A stretch of 55,758 nt of DNA from a virus. Of the stretch, positions 31,328 to 38,232 are shown in pieces (within the stretch, counting starts at the first letter, position 1; every line of letters begins with the position of its first letter). Where the stretch lies: positions 1-55,758 of IMG/VR virus record IMGVR_UViG_3300030085_001335. One strand, given 5' to 3'. A program made the translations under genes and the position numbers. Under the pieces are notes generated by a model. The model was not told where the DNA came from, ran no database searches, and saw only the letters and a list, made by a program, of their open reading frames with translations.

Positions 31328-31359
31328 CAAATATATGGCAGCTTCAAAACAACCTCCAA
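31328..31359 (-). promoter_or_regulatory. Early promoter for the first gene of the early arm
   Basis: Minus strand: -7 TATATTTG(C) at 31335-31328, -33 TTG at 31359-31357 in AATTTGG, 21-bp spacer. It lies 54 bases upstream of the ATG at 31274, leaving room for the conserved leader. It is the outermost promoter of the leftward transcription. Confidence 0.75.
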
Positions 31360-31980
31360 ATTTTTGAGGGACTATTTTCGTGCGCGATTTCTCCTGCGCA
31401 TTATGCGCGTGGAAACAGGCGTAAAATCGATTTTCTCAGAGCCTCGTATGCGCTGACCTACGTAGGTGCGAGAAGAGCCCTCAGATTTGATGCATTGGAT
31501 CCAGTGTAGCCTCATGCGTAGGTATGTGTGTAGGTGTACGTATGTATGTGGGGGTGTGTCCCTTGCTTCCGTAGGGCTGAGGACCGAGCCGACTTTCCCC
31601 TTTCCGCTTGTGCAGGCTTTCGTACGTACGTACATACGTGGCTTTTCTTACTTCTAGTGCTTGGTTAATATACGATGGTTAAATAGCTGAAAGTCAAACA
31701 GTTATGCTACACAAAAAGCTCAAATGTGTGCGCAAGACGTAGGTACGTGATACCCACGGGGTGTGTGTTATGCGTTTGCTATGTGTAACGCGGGTGATAT
31801 GTAATACGTATTATCCCCACAATCTACATTACTCATCATTTTTTTCAACCCTACCCCTTTTAACATGCATAAAAAAGCTGTTCATTTTTCAACATATCCA
31901 ATCATCATATGACACAAAAGCAGTATAAGGGACTGCATACTAAGCAGTTACACTATTTACTTAAAGTAATGCTTTAACAG
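31360..31980. other. Gene-free intergenic stretch between early and late arms
   Basis: About 620 bases with no credible gene on either strand. It contains a GC-richer island at 31380-31660, a perfect 12-bp palindrome ACCTACGTAGGT (31456-31467), many GTAC/ACGT/GTATG tetranucleotide steps (for example 31621-31638), the inverted repeat AATACGTATT (about 31805), TTATCCCCACA (close to a DnaA box) at about 31811, and small hairpins such as GCAGT/ACTGC near 31920. Such a region could hold an origin or divergent control sites. Confidence 0.5.
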
Positions 31981-32011
31981 TTGACTATATCAAAAAAAAG
32001 CTGTAACTTTG
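31981..32011 (+). promoter_or_regulatory. Promoter for the intergenic small RNA
   Basis: TTG at 31981-31983 (TTGAC), 20-bp spacer and TAACTTTG at 32004-32011 give a full Bacteroidota -33/-7 promoter. No gene starts behind it; transcription would run into the terminator at 32121-32153. Confidence 0.7.
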
Positions 32012-32017
32012 CCTAAC

Positions 32018-32153
32018 AAGCGTTGCTTTAACAGCGGCATCGTAGAAAGCTCTGCACGCATTTAAGGTGTTGAGGAAAGAACAAGTAAGATAGATGACTC
32101 TATCATCTTATATAGCTGTGGAGGGCACAAGAACTGTGCTCTTTTTTTTTTTT
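32018..32153 (+). ncRNA. Candidate intergenic small RNA (about 130-136 nt)
   Basis: The span from the expected start (about 32018) to the strong terminator has no good reading frame. It shows a 6-bp hairpin AGATGA-CTCTA-TCATCT (32092-32108) and a possible CGTTG/CAGCG hairpin (32019-32035). A dedicated promoter and terminator on a non-coding segment are the classical signature of a stand-alone regulatory RNA. I do not recognise a family. Confidence 0.6.
32121..32153 (+). terminator. Intrinsic terminator of the intergenic RNA
   Basis: A 9-bp stem GAGGGCACA / TGTGCTCTT (with two G.T pairs) and 5-base loop AGAAC is followed by a run of twelve T. It is one of the strongest intrinsic terminators in the window. 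Confidence 0.88.
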
Positions 32154-32190
32154 GTACCTATACATACCATGTATGTTTACTGTTTGGGGA

Positions 32191-32282
32191 ACCTCTACCT
32201 ATATATGTTCTGTATTTCGTACCCTCTCTCTATATATGTTATGCATTCTGTACCTTCTCTCTATATATGTGGTGCTTTTCGT
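32191..32282 (+). repeat. Three tandem 30-31 bp direct repeats
   Basis: Units at 32191-32220, 32221-32251 and 32252-32282 share ACC(T/C)TCTCTCTATATATGT, then a variable part ending (T/C)GT. The array is just upstream of the first late promoter (32318). Unit lengths of 30-31 bp are about three helical turns, so identical faces are presented. There are no spacers, so this is not a CRISPR array. A protein-binding or AT-rich unwinding array is possible. Confidence 0.75.
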
Positions 32283-32317
32283 ACCTAATGTCTAAACAGA
32301 GGCAGTCTTATAATTAA

Positions 32318-32326
32318 TATATTTGC
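32318..32326 (+). promoter_or_regulatory. Late promoter -7 element TATATTTGC
   Basis: TATATTTGC with G 8 bases before the ATG at 32333. Same element as at 3107, 40366, 47384 and 52159. First promoter of the rightward virion arm. No -33 TTG at the expected place. Confidence 0.6.
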
Positions 32327-32332
32327 AAGTAT

Positions 32333-33487
32333 ATGAGACCGATCAAGCCAACTGCTTTCATGACTCCTAATAAAGGACCAGATGATCCGCCTAAAAAAGA
32401 TTTTCTATCTAAAGCTACTGAGAAAAGAGATATAGATTACGCACCTTCTATTCAGCTTCAACGACTAGACTCAATAGACTCTAACGTTAGATCAAAAAAC
32501 CCTTACTTTGGTAACAAAGAAGAGGTTTACGTTCCATTTGATTTTTATTCCGACTGGCTTAATTCTGAGATGTATAAACGAATGATGGACGGAAAGGAAT
32601 CTATTCATGATAAAATGCGCCCCATACCATCTTCAATTTATAAAGACGATGAAGAATCAACCCAGAATATTATTCAGAAGTTTGGATATAAACCTGGCTT
32701 AGACGGGAAGGTATCAATTACAGATGCTAGAAGACAAAATTTAGAAAATACTGAAGTAGAAAACTATGCTCTTTCAGATTTTAAGAACATGGTTAGTAAG
32801 GGGGAATACATAAGCGGAGGTGAATATAAAAGAGATTCTGATGGGAATATTATTAGCAGCTACCCAAAAGTAAAATTGCAAAATCCAAAATATAAAACTA
32901 GTACAGGTCAGTCTATTAGTTTTGATGATTACTTGTCTACGTTGGTTCATGAGCTTTCTCATGCATCAGATGTTGATATACTTAATTATGATGGTCCAAA
33001 CAGTACCTGGGATGCTATTTATTATGAGGCAAGAAAGGAAAGAAGAGGAGAGCCAGTTCCAGAAGGTACTTTTGGCTTAGAAGAAAGAACTGGGGGATAC
33101 AGGAAGGCGTTAATACCTAGTAAAGATGTAGATTTAATAAATTCTTTTGTTGAAAAAAACAGAGAAAAAAACCTTAAAGGACATTATCCAGAATATACAC
33201 GTAACCGAGACTTGAACTGGAGGTATTACACTGACCCTACAGAGGTTAGGGCTAGAGTAAACTCTCAGAGATACGATTTATTTAAGAAGGGAATTTTTAA
33301 TCCATTCTCACAAAAAATGACTCAAAAAAAGCTGGATGAAATAAGAAAGGATACAATTAAATCTGGTTCAAAAAATATGAAAGACCTATTTAACTTCTTT
33401 TCTGACGATCAGATTATAAAGATGTTTAACTCTATAGCTATGGAAGAAACAGGTAAATCAAAAGGTAGGATCCTTAATTTTGCTTAA
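32333..33487 (+). CDS. Zinc-metallopeptidase-like virion protein
   Basis: 384 residues. Pro/Lys-rich N-terminus (MRPIKPTAFMTPNKGPDDPP), then a gluzincin-type motif: TLVHELSHASD with H206, E207 and H210, and TDPTEVRAR about 94 residues later, whose E304 is a likely third zinc ligand. Similar HExxH proteins occur in virions of Bacteroidota phages and may process capsid proteins or cut cell-envelope proteins. It leads the late arm and has its own promoter. Catalysis is inferred. Confidence 0.7.
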   Translation: MRPIKPTAFMTPNKGPDDPPKKDFLSKATEKRDIDYAPSIQLQRLDSIDSNVRSKNPYFGNKEEVYVPFDFYSDWLNSEMYKRMMDGKESIHDKMRPIPSSIYKDDEESTQNIIQKFGYKPGLDGKVSITDARRQNLENTEVENYALSDFKNMVSKGEYISGGEYKRDSDGNIISSYPKVKLQNPKYKTSTGQSISFDDYLSTLVHELSHASDVDILNYDGPNSTWDAIYYEARKERRGEPVPEGTFGLEERTGGYRKALIPSKDVDLINSFVEKNREKNLKGHYPEYTRNRDLNWRYYTDPTEVRARVNSQRYDLFKKGIFNPFSQKMTQKKLDEIRKDTIKSGSKNMKDLFNFFSDDQIIKMFNSIAMEETGKSKGRILNFA

Positions 33488-33521
33488 AGATAACAGCAGA
33501 AACATCATACGATAAATTAAT

Positions 33522-33530
33522 TAAATTTGC
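33522..33530 (+). promoter_or_regulatory. Late promoter element TAAATTTGC
   Basis: TAAATTTG matches TAnnTTTG. Its G lies 5 bases before the ATG at 33534, the shortest spacing in the set, so the mRNA would be leaderless or nearly so. Confidence 0.5.
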
Positions 33531-33533
33531 AAC

Positions 33534-33956
33534 ATGGCAACGCTAACTACAAAAATAACTGAATCCGTAACAGTCAACAGTAAAGTTTATGGAGCTACAA
33601 ACACCATGAGTATTACTGGTGTAAACAACGTTTATGAAACTGTTGTGACTATAGGTACAACAGCAGCAACAGCAATAGACTTTGTAGCTTCAGCTCCAAC
33701 CTTTGGTTCTGTATTAGAAGGAGATCTTAAGTATCTTAGGATAACAAACACAGATGCATCTAATGGTGTAAATATTATCATAACACTCAAAGGTGCTTCA
33801 GATAAATATAAACAAACAATAGGACCAGGTAAGTCATACATAATTACTAGCGATACTATAAGTTTTGACGGTGGTAGCGCTGGTTTTATGGAGCACATTA
33901 TTCTTGACGCAGTTACAGCAGACGTTGAATGTGAATTCTTTTTAGCAACAGCATAA
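33534..33956 (+). CDS. Small beta-rich virion protein
   Basis: 140 residues, Thr/Ala/Ile-rich with alternating strands (KYLRITNTDASNGVNIIITL, GPGKSYIITSDTISFDGG). The strand-N-strand pattern L.I.N....I.I.L and C-terminal FFLATA resemble the product of 47415 (HKLYIKNAS...FINIELG...ALFYEA), suggesting related folds. Likely a decoration, fibre or collar protein. No named family. Confidence 0.6.
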   Translation: MATLTTKITESVTVNSKVYGATNTMSITGVNNVYETVVTIGTTAATAIDFVASAPTFGSVLEGDLKYLRITNTDASNGVNIIITLKGASDKYKQTIGPGKSYIITSDTISFDGGSAGFMEHIILDAVTADVECEFFLATA

Positions 33957-33968
33957 TACATTATAGAT

Positions 33969-34259
33969 ATGGCAGATACAACTTCAGAAGAGATACTTAA
34001 AATATTGCAGGGAATGCAAGCTGCACAAGATAAAGCAGAGGAAAGCTTTGACCCATACAAAGGAAGAACATTCATTCCTAGAATGTCTCCAGAGTTTAAG
34101 AAGATGTTGGTTGAGGGTATTAGAAAAGCTAGAGCTAAGAGGCAAGAAAGAAAAGCTGCAGATCGTCTTGAGAATAAAATGGGTGAACCTCAAGATTTAA
34201 TTCAAAATAACGATATGTTTGCTAAGTACGGTGGTAAGATAAAAAAATACAAAGGATAA
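33969..34259 (+). CDS. Small virion-arm protein with C-terminal KYGGK motif
   Basis: 96 residues. Helical, basic centre (GIRKARAKRQERKAADRLE) and C-terminal FAKYGGKIKKYKG, a lysine/glycine tail shared in style with the products of 34706, 46745 and 47122. The stop overlaps the next start by one base. Unknown function. Confidence 0.6.
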   Translation: MADTTSEEILKILQGMQAAQDKAEESFDPYKGRTFIPRMSPEFKKMLVEGIRKARAKRQERKAADRLENKMGEPQDLIQNNDMFAKYGGKIKKYKG

Positions 34260-34693
34260 TGAATAATGCAGGAACAATGGCTGATATGATTGAAGCCGCT
34301 ATGAAAAAGAAAGAAGGACCTAAGGATAGTTTTACTATGGCTGGTCAATACGCAGGTCCAGTTCAGAGAGACGAAGATCGTGAGTTCGTTATGTATGAAT
34401 CACCAAACGGTGAACAGATTCAAGTGTATGGTAACTGGAATGAGTTTGCTGTAGATAGAGACGAACAAGGTCTTGACTTGATCGCTGATGAAGACTACCC
34501 AATCGTTCGTAATGAAGATGGTGAGTACATATTAGATGAGGCTGCTTATGAAAGAATGGGGGAAGAGATGCGTATGAAGCAAGAGATGATGAATAGAGAG
34601 ATGATGCGTGAGGATGAAGAGCAGATGATGCAACAAGAAGAAGAACAAAGAATGATGGGTGGTGGAATGATGCCTATGAAGAGACGTTACTAA
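34259..34693 (+). CDS. Acidic Met/Glu-rich protein
   Basis: 144 residues. Acidic throughout, with a Met/Glu/Gln-rich helix (about residues 98-132, MRMKQEMMNREMMREDEEQM) and the ending MMGGGMMPMKRRY. A beta-like middle carries MYESPNGEQIQVYGNW. It could be an assembly cofactor or scaffold-like protein. No family recognised. Confidence 0.6.
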   Translation: MNNAGTMADMIEAAMKKKEGPKDSFTMAGQYAGPVQRDEDREFVMYESPNGEQIQVYGNWNEFAVDRDEQGLDLIADEDYPIVRNEDGEYILDEAAYERMGEEMRMKQEMMNREMMREDEEQMMQQEEEQRMMGGGMMPMKRRY

Positions 34694-34705
34694 TAATACT
34701 GGTTA

Positions 34706-35761
34706 ATGAAAGCTATTAGGAAAAACGAACCTTACACTACCCCACCTACCAACCCACCAACAGCAGCAGATAGCTTGTTTCTCCTTAACAACAATAGAGA
34801 AGTAGCTAAATTGTTAGATCTTGGTTATGGGACTGACAATATTGATAGAAGAAACCTACTAGAAAACTGGGAAAAGTTTGGTTTTGATATCTCAAAAAAA
34901 AAGGCACTTGATAACTTGCAAAGAGACCTTAATTCTTCTTCCGTCTCTAATATGAAAAGATCCAAAGATCAATCAAATTACATAGACACACAGGGGGATT
35001 TTTTTGGAATAACTGACTACCTTTCAGGAGGAGGTGATGACTACTATATGCCTACTCAGTATATACATCCTGGCATCGTACCACAGGGATTTGCTGACTA
35101 CATCCCTAGCATCCAGGCAATAGACAAAATTAAAAAGAAAGATCCAGATTTTCTTCAAAAGATTTTAGATAACATGCCAGACATACCTACTGATGCTAGT
35201 GGTAATGTTAATGTTTCAAGTCTCCCATCTATAGCTACTTACATTTATGATGACTTAGCAATAACTCCTACAAAGCATTTAACGCCTGAGCAAAGAAAAT
35301 TAAGAATTAAACTTTATGGGAACGAAAACGTAGGAAATGTTGACGCACCTACATATGAGCTGCCGCCTAAGCCATCATCTCAGATGTCAGACAATAAGAA
35401 AAAATCGTCTAGAAAAACAGACCGCATCAAACCTATTAAGCGCCGTGGTTTACCTTCTCGTCCAGAGCCAGAGTTACAAGTTAGAGAGCAAGAACCTAGA
35501 GATAAACTCATTGATACCCAAGCTGTATACAGAAACCCTTTATCTAATAGACTCAATATAAGAGGTCTTGAGCGTCCTTTGATGCAGACAGGTGTGAAAA
35601 AAATCTATGAGCGTCCAGATGGAACTAGATATGTAACAAGAGAAAGGTTTGATAGTGACATGATAAAAGAAATAGATGAGATTAAAAACCCTGCTCCAAG
35701 GATAATCAAAGCCCAAAGTTTTAAGAAAGGTGGTATTATCCCAGTTAAAAAAAGACGATAA
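34706..35761 (+). CDS. Hypothetical virion-arm protein
   Basis: 351 residues. Pro/Thr-rich N-terminus (KNEPYTTPPTNPPTAAD), helical middle, a basic Pro-containing region (about 230-260, KKKSSRKTDRIKPIKRRGLP) and the C-terminal tail SFKKGGIIPVKKRR. The N-terminal style recalls the product of 32333. The stop abuts the next start (TAATG). No motif of known function. Confidence 0.6.
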   Translation: MKAIRKNEPYTTPPTNPPTAADSLFLLNNNREVAKLLDLGYGTDNIDRRNLLENWEKFGFDISKKKALDNLQRDLNSSSVSNMKRSKDQSNYIDTQGDFFGITDYLSGGGDDYYMPTQYIHPGIVPQGFADYIPSIQAIDKIKKKDPDFLQKILDNMPDIPTDASGNVNVSSLPSIATYIYDDLAITPTKHLTPEQRKLRIKLYGNENVGNVDAPTYELPPKPSSQMSDNKKKSSRKTDRIKPIKRRGLPSRPEPELQVREQEPRDKLIDTQAVYRNPLSNRLNIRGLERPLMQTGVKKIYERPDGTRYVTRERFDSDMIKEIDEIKNPAPRIIKAQSFKKGGIIPVKKRR

Positions 35762-36186
35762 TGAAAGCTGTAAAGAAATACAAAGATCCAGAGCCACCAA
35801 AAGATCCAAATCCACAAACCAAATTAACTCGTCTTGAAAGAAAAATTGCAAGAAAGCAAAAGAGGCTAGACAAGATGACTCCTGGTTCAAATAAAAACAT
35901 ATTAGACAGAATGACTCCTGGTGGAAGCCCTGCGGTTTCTTTTAATATGAACGACTCTAACGATGGAGTTAAAGGTAGCTGTAAAGAAGGTAACTTAAAA
36001 GCTTGCCAAAGTGAAGCAGTAGTAACAAAACCGTTTTCAAACAAAAGTAGATTCAATCTTAATAAAGTCGGAGACCCTCAAAAGAGAAAGAAGATGCAAG
36101 AGAAGATTGATAAGCTAAAGAAAAAGCAACGCCGTAAATACAGAAAGAAGAACCCTCTTGGATACGCTAATCCTCGCTTCCTATAA
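35761..36186 (+). CDS. Lysine-rich basic protein
   Basis: 141 residues, extremely basic (MKAVKKYKDPEPPKDP at the N-terminus, KIDKLKKKQRRKYRKKNPLG near the C-terminus) with two cysteines in the middle. DNA binding or condensation inside the head is possible. It converges with the minus-strand gene 36167-36598, overlapping it by 20 bases at the 3' ends. Confidence 0.6.
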   Translation: MKAVKKYKDPEPPKDPNPQTKLTRLERKIARKQKRLDKMTPGSNKNILDRMTPGGSPAVSFNMNDSNDGVKGSCKEGNLKACQSEAVVTKPFSNKSRFNLNKVGDPQKRKKMQEKIDKLKKKQRRKYRKKNPLGYANPRFL

Positions 36187-36598
36187 GATCATTATGCATT
36201 CTCTGAACAAGCAGTCTTGCTTTCTGAGTTAGTGCGTAACGTACTCTGTAGTTGTACTTAGTTTCTTCTCTGAATAGATGAGAGTCCTCTGTACTCGATG
36301 GGGTTAGTTTATCGAACTGCTTATATAAATATTTATTACGTTGCAGGGGGTAGATTATTCTCTCAAGAATATTCTTCTCTCGTATACCATATTCTTGGGA
36401 GGCATACCTTGCTGTAAAGAATTCTAAATCATACCCCCACAATAGGAACTCTAAGTGAGACGCTGATATGTTGTTCTTCTCACATGTATCCTTCCTAACC
36501 TTTCTTATATTCTTTAAGAAAGTATAACCCAGATACTTTTCTTTCATCTTAGAAAACTCTCTGAACATCTTGCCTCTGGCTATTCTAGATCTTGGCAT
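36167..36598 (-). CDS. Putative winged-helix (MarR-like) regulator, isolated on the minus strand
   Basis: 143 residues. Basic N-terminus (MPRSRIARGKMFREFSKMKE). A helical core NNISASHLEFLLWGYDLEFFTARYA, then GIREKNILERIIYPLQRNKYLYK, which reads like a recognition helix, and YRVRYALTQKARLLVQRMH, which reads like a wing with final helix; this order is that of MarR-type winged-helix proteins. It is the only minus-strand gene within the late arm. A late-gene activator or repressor is a reasonable guess. Confidence 0.6.
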   Translation of the reverse strand: MPRSRIARGKMFREFSKMKEKYLGYTFLKNIRKVRKDTCEKNNISASHLEFLLWGYDLEFFTARYASQEYGIREKNILERIIYPLQRNKYLYKQFDKLTPSSTEDSHLFREETKYNYRVRYALTQKARLLVQRMHNDLIGSED

Positions 36599-36606
36599 AT
36601 TTTAAT

Positions 36607-36614
36607 TACCTTTG
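36607..36614 (+). promoter_or_regulatory. Candidate promoter element TACCTTTG
   Basis: TACCTTTG fits TAnnTTTG and lies 21 bases before the ATG at 36635, in the divergent gap between the winged-helix gene and the packaging gene cluster. It would drive the packaging operon. Confidence 0.45.
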
Positions 36615-36634
36615 TTAAAATCAAATTTAAGAAA

Positions 36635-36928
36635 ATGGATAGTAAAATACTAGAGTTCCTTCATAAAGTATCAGACAAGATAGAGGAGATTGAAGATATG
36701 GTCGAAGATTACGGCTATAAAGAAAAATTCCTTTCTTGTATTGTCGTTGGTGTTATCTCTGAAAGCGATGAGCACGGTTCTCTTTTAAACTCTATTTACT
36801 CTATGTGCATCGATTCTGATGAAGAGATGGAGAAGATAGAAGATTTTATCAAAACTACATACTCAAAACTCACTAAAGATAAGAGTGACGGTATGGATTC
36901 CATTTTCAAGGATATAAATTTAAACTAA
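36635..36928 (+). CDS. Hypothetical acidic helical protein
   Basis: 97 residues, acidic, helical (KILEFLHKVSDKIEEIEDMV, DSDEEMEKIEDFIKTTYSKL). First gene of the cluster that leads to terminase. No motif. The stop overlaps the next start by one base. Confidence 0.6.
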   Translation: MDSKILEFLHKVSDKIEEIEDMVEDYGYKEKFLSCIVVGVISESDEHGSLLNSIYSMCIDSDEEMEKIEDFIKTTYSKLTKDKSDGMDSIFKDINLN

Positions 36929-37164
36929 TGAATGGTCTAATAAGGAAAATTATCATAGGGCAAAACCCTAAGGATGGCATGGCTTATTACCTCGGCATGA
37001 GAGCTGGGGATGGTACGGTCTCAGCCATAATTATCGATGGTGAATATCTACACAAGTATTCAAAGGTTAGGTACATGGTCTACGTTGAGAATGACGAAGG
37101 CACAAACCTATGGAAGTCTGTCAATGACGTCCCTTGTATAATTGAGTACGATCTAAACTTTTGA
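36928..37164 (+). CDS. Hypothetical small protein
   Basis: 78 residues. Beta-type pattern (KIIIGQNPKDGMAYYLGMRA, TVSAIIIDGEYLHKYSKVRY, CIIEYDL) suggests a compact barrel. Conserved-looking Gly and Asp turns, no catalytic motif. One base separates it from the co-chaperonin gene. Confidence 0.6.
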   Translation: MNGLIRKIIIGQNPKDGMAYYLGMRAGDGTVSAIIIDGEYLHKYSKVRYMVYVENDEGTNLWKSVNDVPCIIEYDLNF

Positions 37165-37165
37165 T

Positions 37166-37744
37166 ATGAAAACAATGAATCTTTTTGTCGTTAAGGTAGA
37201 CAAGCCTATTAACGACACTATGAAAACAGATGGTGGTCTAGAGTTATTCGTTGACACTAGGTTCAATGAGTTTGAACACAGACAAGTCTTTGGTGAAGTA
37301 GTCTCTGCCCCACTGTTAATTAAGAATGATGTAGAACCTGGAGACACACTTTACTTCCACCACTTGGTTGTTGTAGAGGGTGGTCAGAAAATCCCATGGG
37401 AAGAGAACCACTACATCGTTAAGTGCGATAAGCAGTTCACTATTGGTAACCAGGCGTTTGCTTACAAGAAGAAAGGTAGTGATGAGATCACTCCTTTGTT
37501 TGGTTGGTGCTTACTTGAAGAAGCAGAAGTAGAGAAAGAAGAAGCTTTTATAGAGATTGTAAATACAGAAGAAGACTTACCACTTACAGGGATTGTTTCT
37601 TTTGATGCGGACTGCTTAGAAGAGCTTGATGTAAAGAAAGGAGATGAGGTTGGGTTCGAAAAGAACATGGACTATCGTGTAAAAATAGACGGTAAGGAAT
37701 ACTACCGTGTAAGATCTGAGGACCTGTTGTATGTCAAAGAATAG
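37166..37744 (+). CDS. GroES-like co-chaperonin with two tandem domains
   Basis: 192 residues. Domain 1 (about 1-95) has NLFVVKVDKPIND, then HRQVFGEVVSAP, EPGDTLYFHHLVV and ENHYIVKCDKQF. Domain 2 (about 107-192) repeats the layout: TPLFGWCLLEEAE, LPLTGIVSFDA, KKGDEVGFEKNMDY and YYRVRSEDLLYVK. Each follows the GroES order (strand, G-V, GD-V-F, strand, final I-L strand). T4 gp31 is the known phage GroES replacement that helps fold capsid protein in GroEL. A doubled domain in one chain is unusual. The gene overlaps the next by 14 bases. Confidence 0.72.
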   Translation: MKTMNLFVVKVDKPINDTMKTDGGLELFVDTRFNEFEHRQVFGEVVSAPLLIKNDVEPGDTLYFHHLVVVEGGQKIPWEENHYIVKCDKQFTIGNQAFAYKKKGSDEITPLFGWCLLEEAEVEKEEAFIEIVNTEEDLPLTGIVSFDADCLEELDVKKGDEVGFEKNMDYRVKIDGKEYYRVRSEDLLYVKE

Positions 37745-38024
37745 TTTTACAACAATTAGCGCCTCCAGAAAGCTAATGTCTAGTATGGAGGAAGCCATTG
37801 ACAACATGATACAAGAGGTGAAGAAACCTATTGATCAAGAGATTAGTGGTAGTGCTAGGAAAGCAGAGCTTCAGTCTGTAAAGCAGACAGCCATAGATTG
37901 CAAAGAGCTAATAATAGAACGGCAGAAACTAGCTGAGATGATAAAGTCTTTAGAAGACAACGGTACTATCGAAGACAAGAAAGACTTCGGTGGTGGCTTT
38001 GCTGAAAAGTACTCAAAAAAATAA
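37731..38024 (+). CDS. Hypothetical helical protein upstream of terminase
   Basis: 97 residues, helical with coiled-coil character (MEEAIDNMIQEVKKPIDQE, CKELIIERQKLAEMIKSLED). By its place before the large terminase it could be the small terminase subunit, which is usually a helical oligomer, but no helix-turn-helix is evident. Unassigned. Confidence 0.6.
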   Translation: MSKNSFTTISASRKLMSSMEEAIDNMIQEVKKPIDQEISGSARKAELQSVKQTAIDCKELIIERQKLAEMIKSLEDNGTIEDKKDFGGGFAEKYSKK

Positions 38025-38042
38025 CACATTAAATTTAACGAC

Positions 38043-38231
38043 ATGCCTAAGTATAAATGCGATTGCCATAAGAAAGTATATACCATTGCTAACGTAAAGA
38101 TTAAAGTCAAAGATGGGGAGCTTTATTCTGAAGGTGCTGACTGCCCTAAGTGTGGGAAAAACATGAAACTAGCAAACCCTAAGTCTGGTGTAGCTAACTT
38201 CAGTAGTAACTCTATGGGGCAAGTAAGGTAG
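38043..38231 (+). CDS. Small zinc-ribbon protein
   Basis: 62 residues. C6-x-C8 and C34-x-x-C37 (CDC, CPKC) form a likely zinc site; the rest is a short beta ribbon (TIANVKIKVKDGELYSEG). It ends one base before the terminase start. It may assist packaging or transcription; unknown. Confidence 0.65.
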   Translation: MPKYKCDCHKKVYTIANVKIKVKDGELYSEGADCPKCGKNMKLANPKSGVANFSSNSMGQVR

Positions 38232-38232
38232 T

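Noticed and set aside
32191-32282. CRISPR array
   Set aside because: Only three adjacent units with no unique spacers between them and no cas genes.
32094-32288. A 64-residue plus-strand frame in the control region
   Set aside because: It reads through the terminator's T tract (FFFF) and the 31-bp repeats and has no leader; the region is better explained as a small RNA plus repeats.
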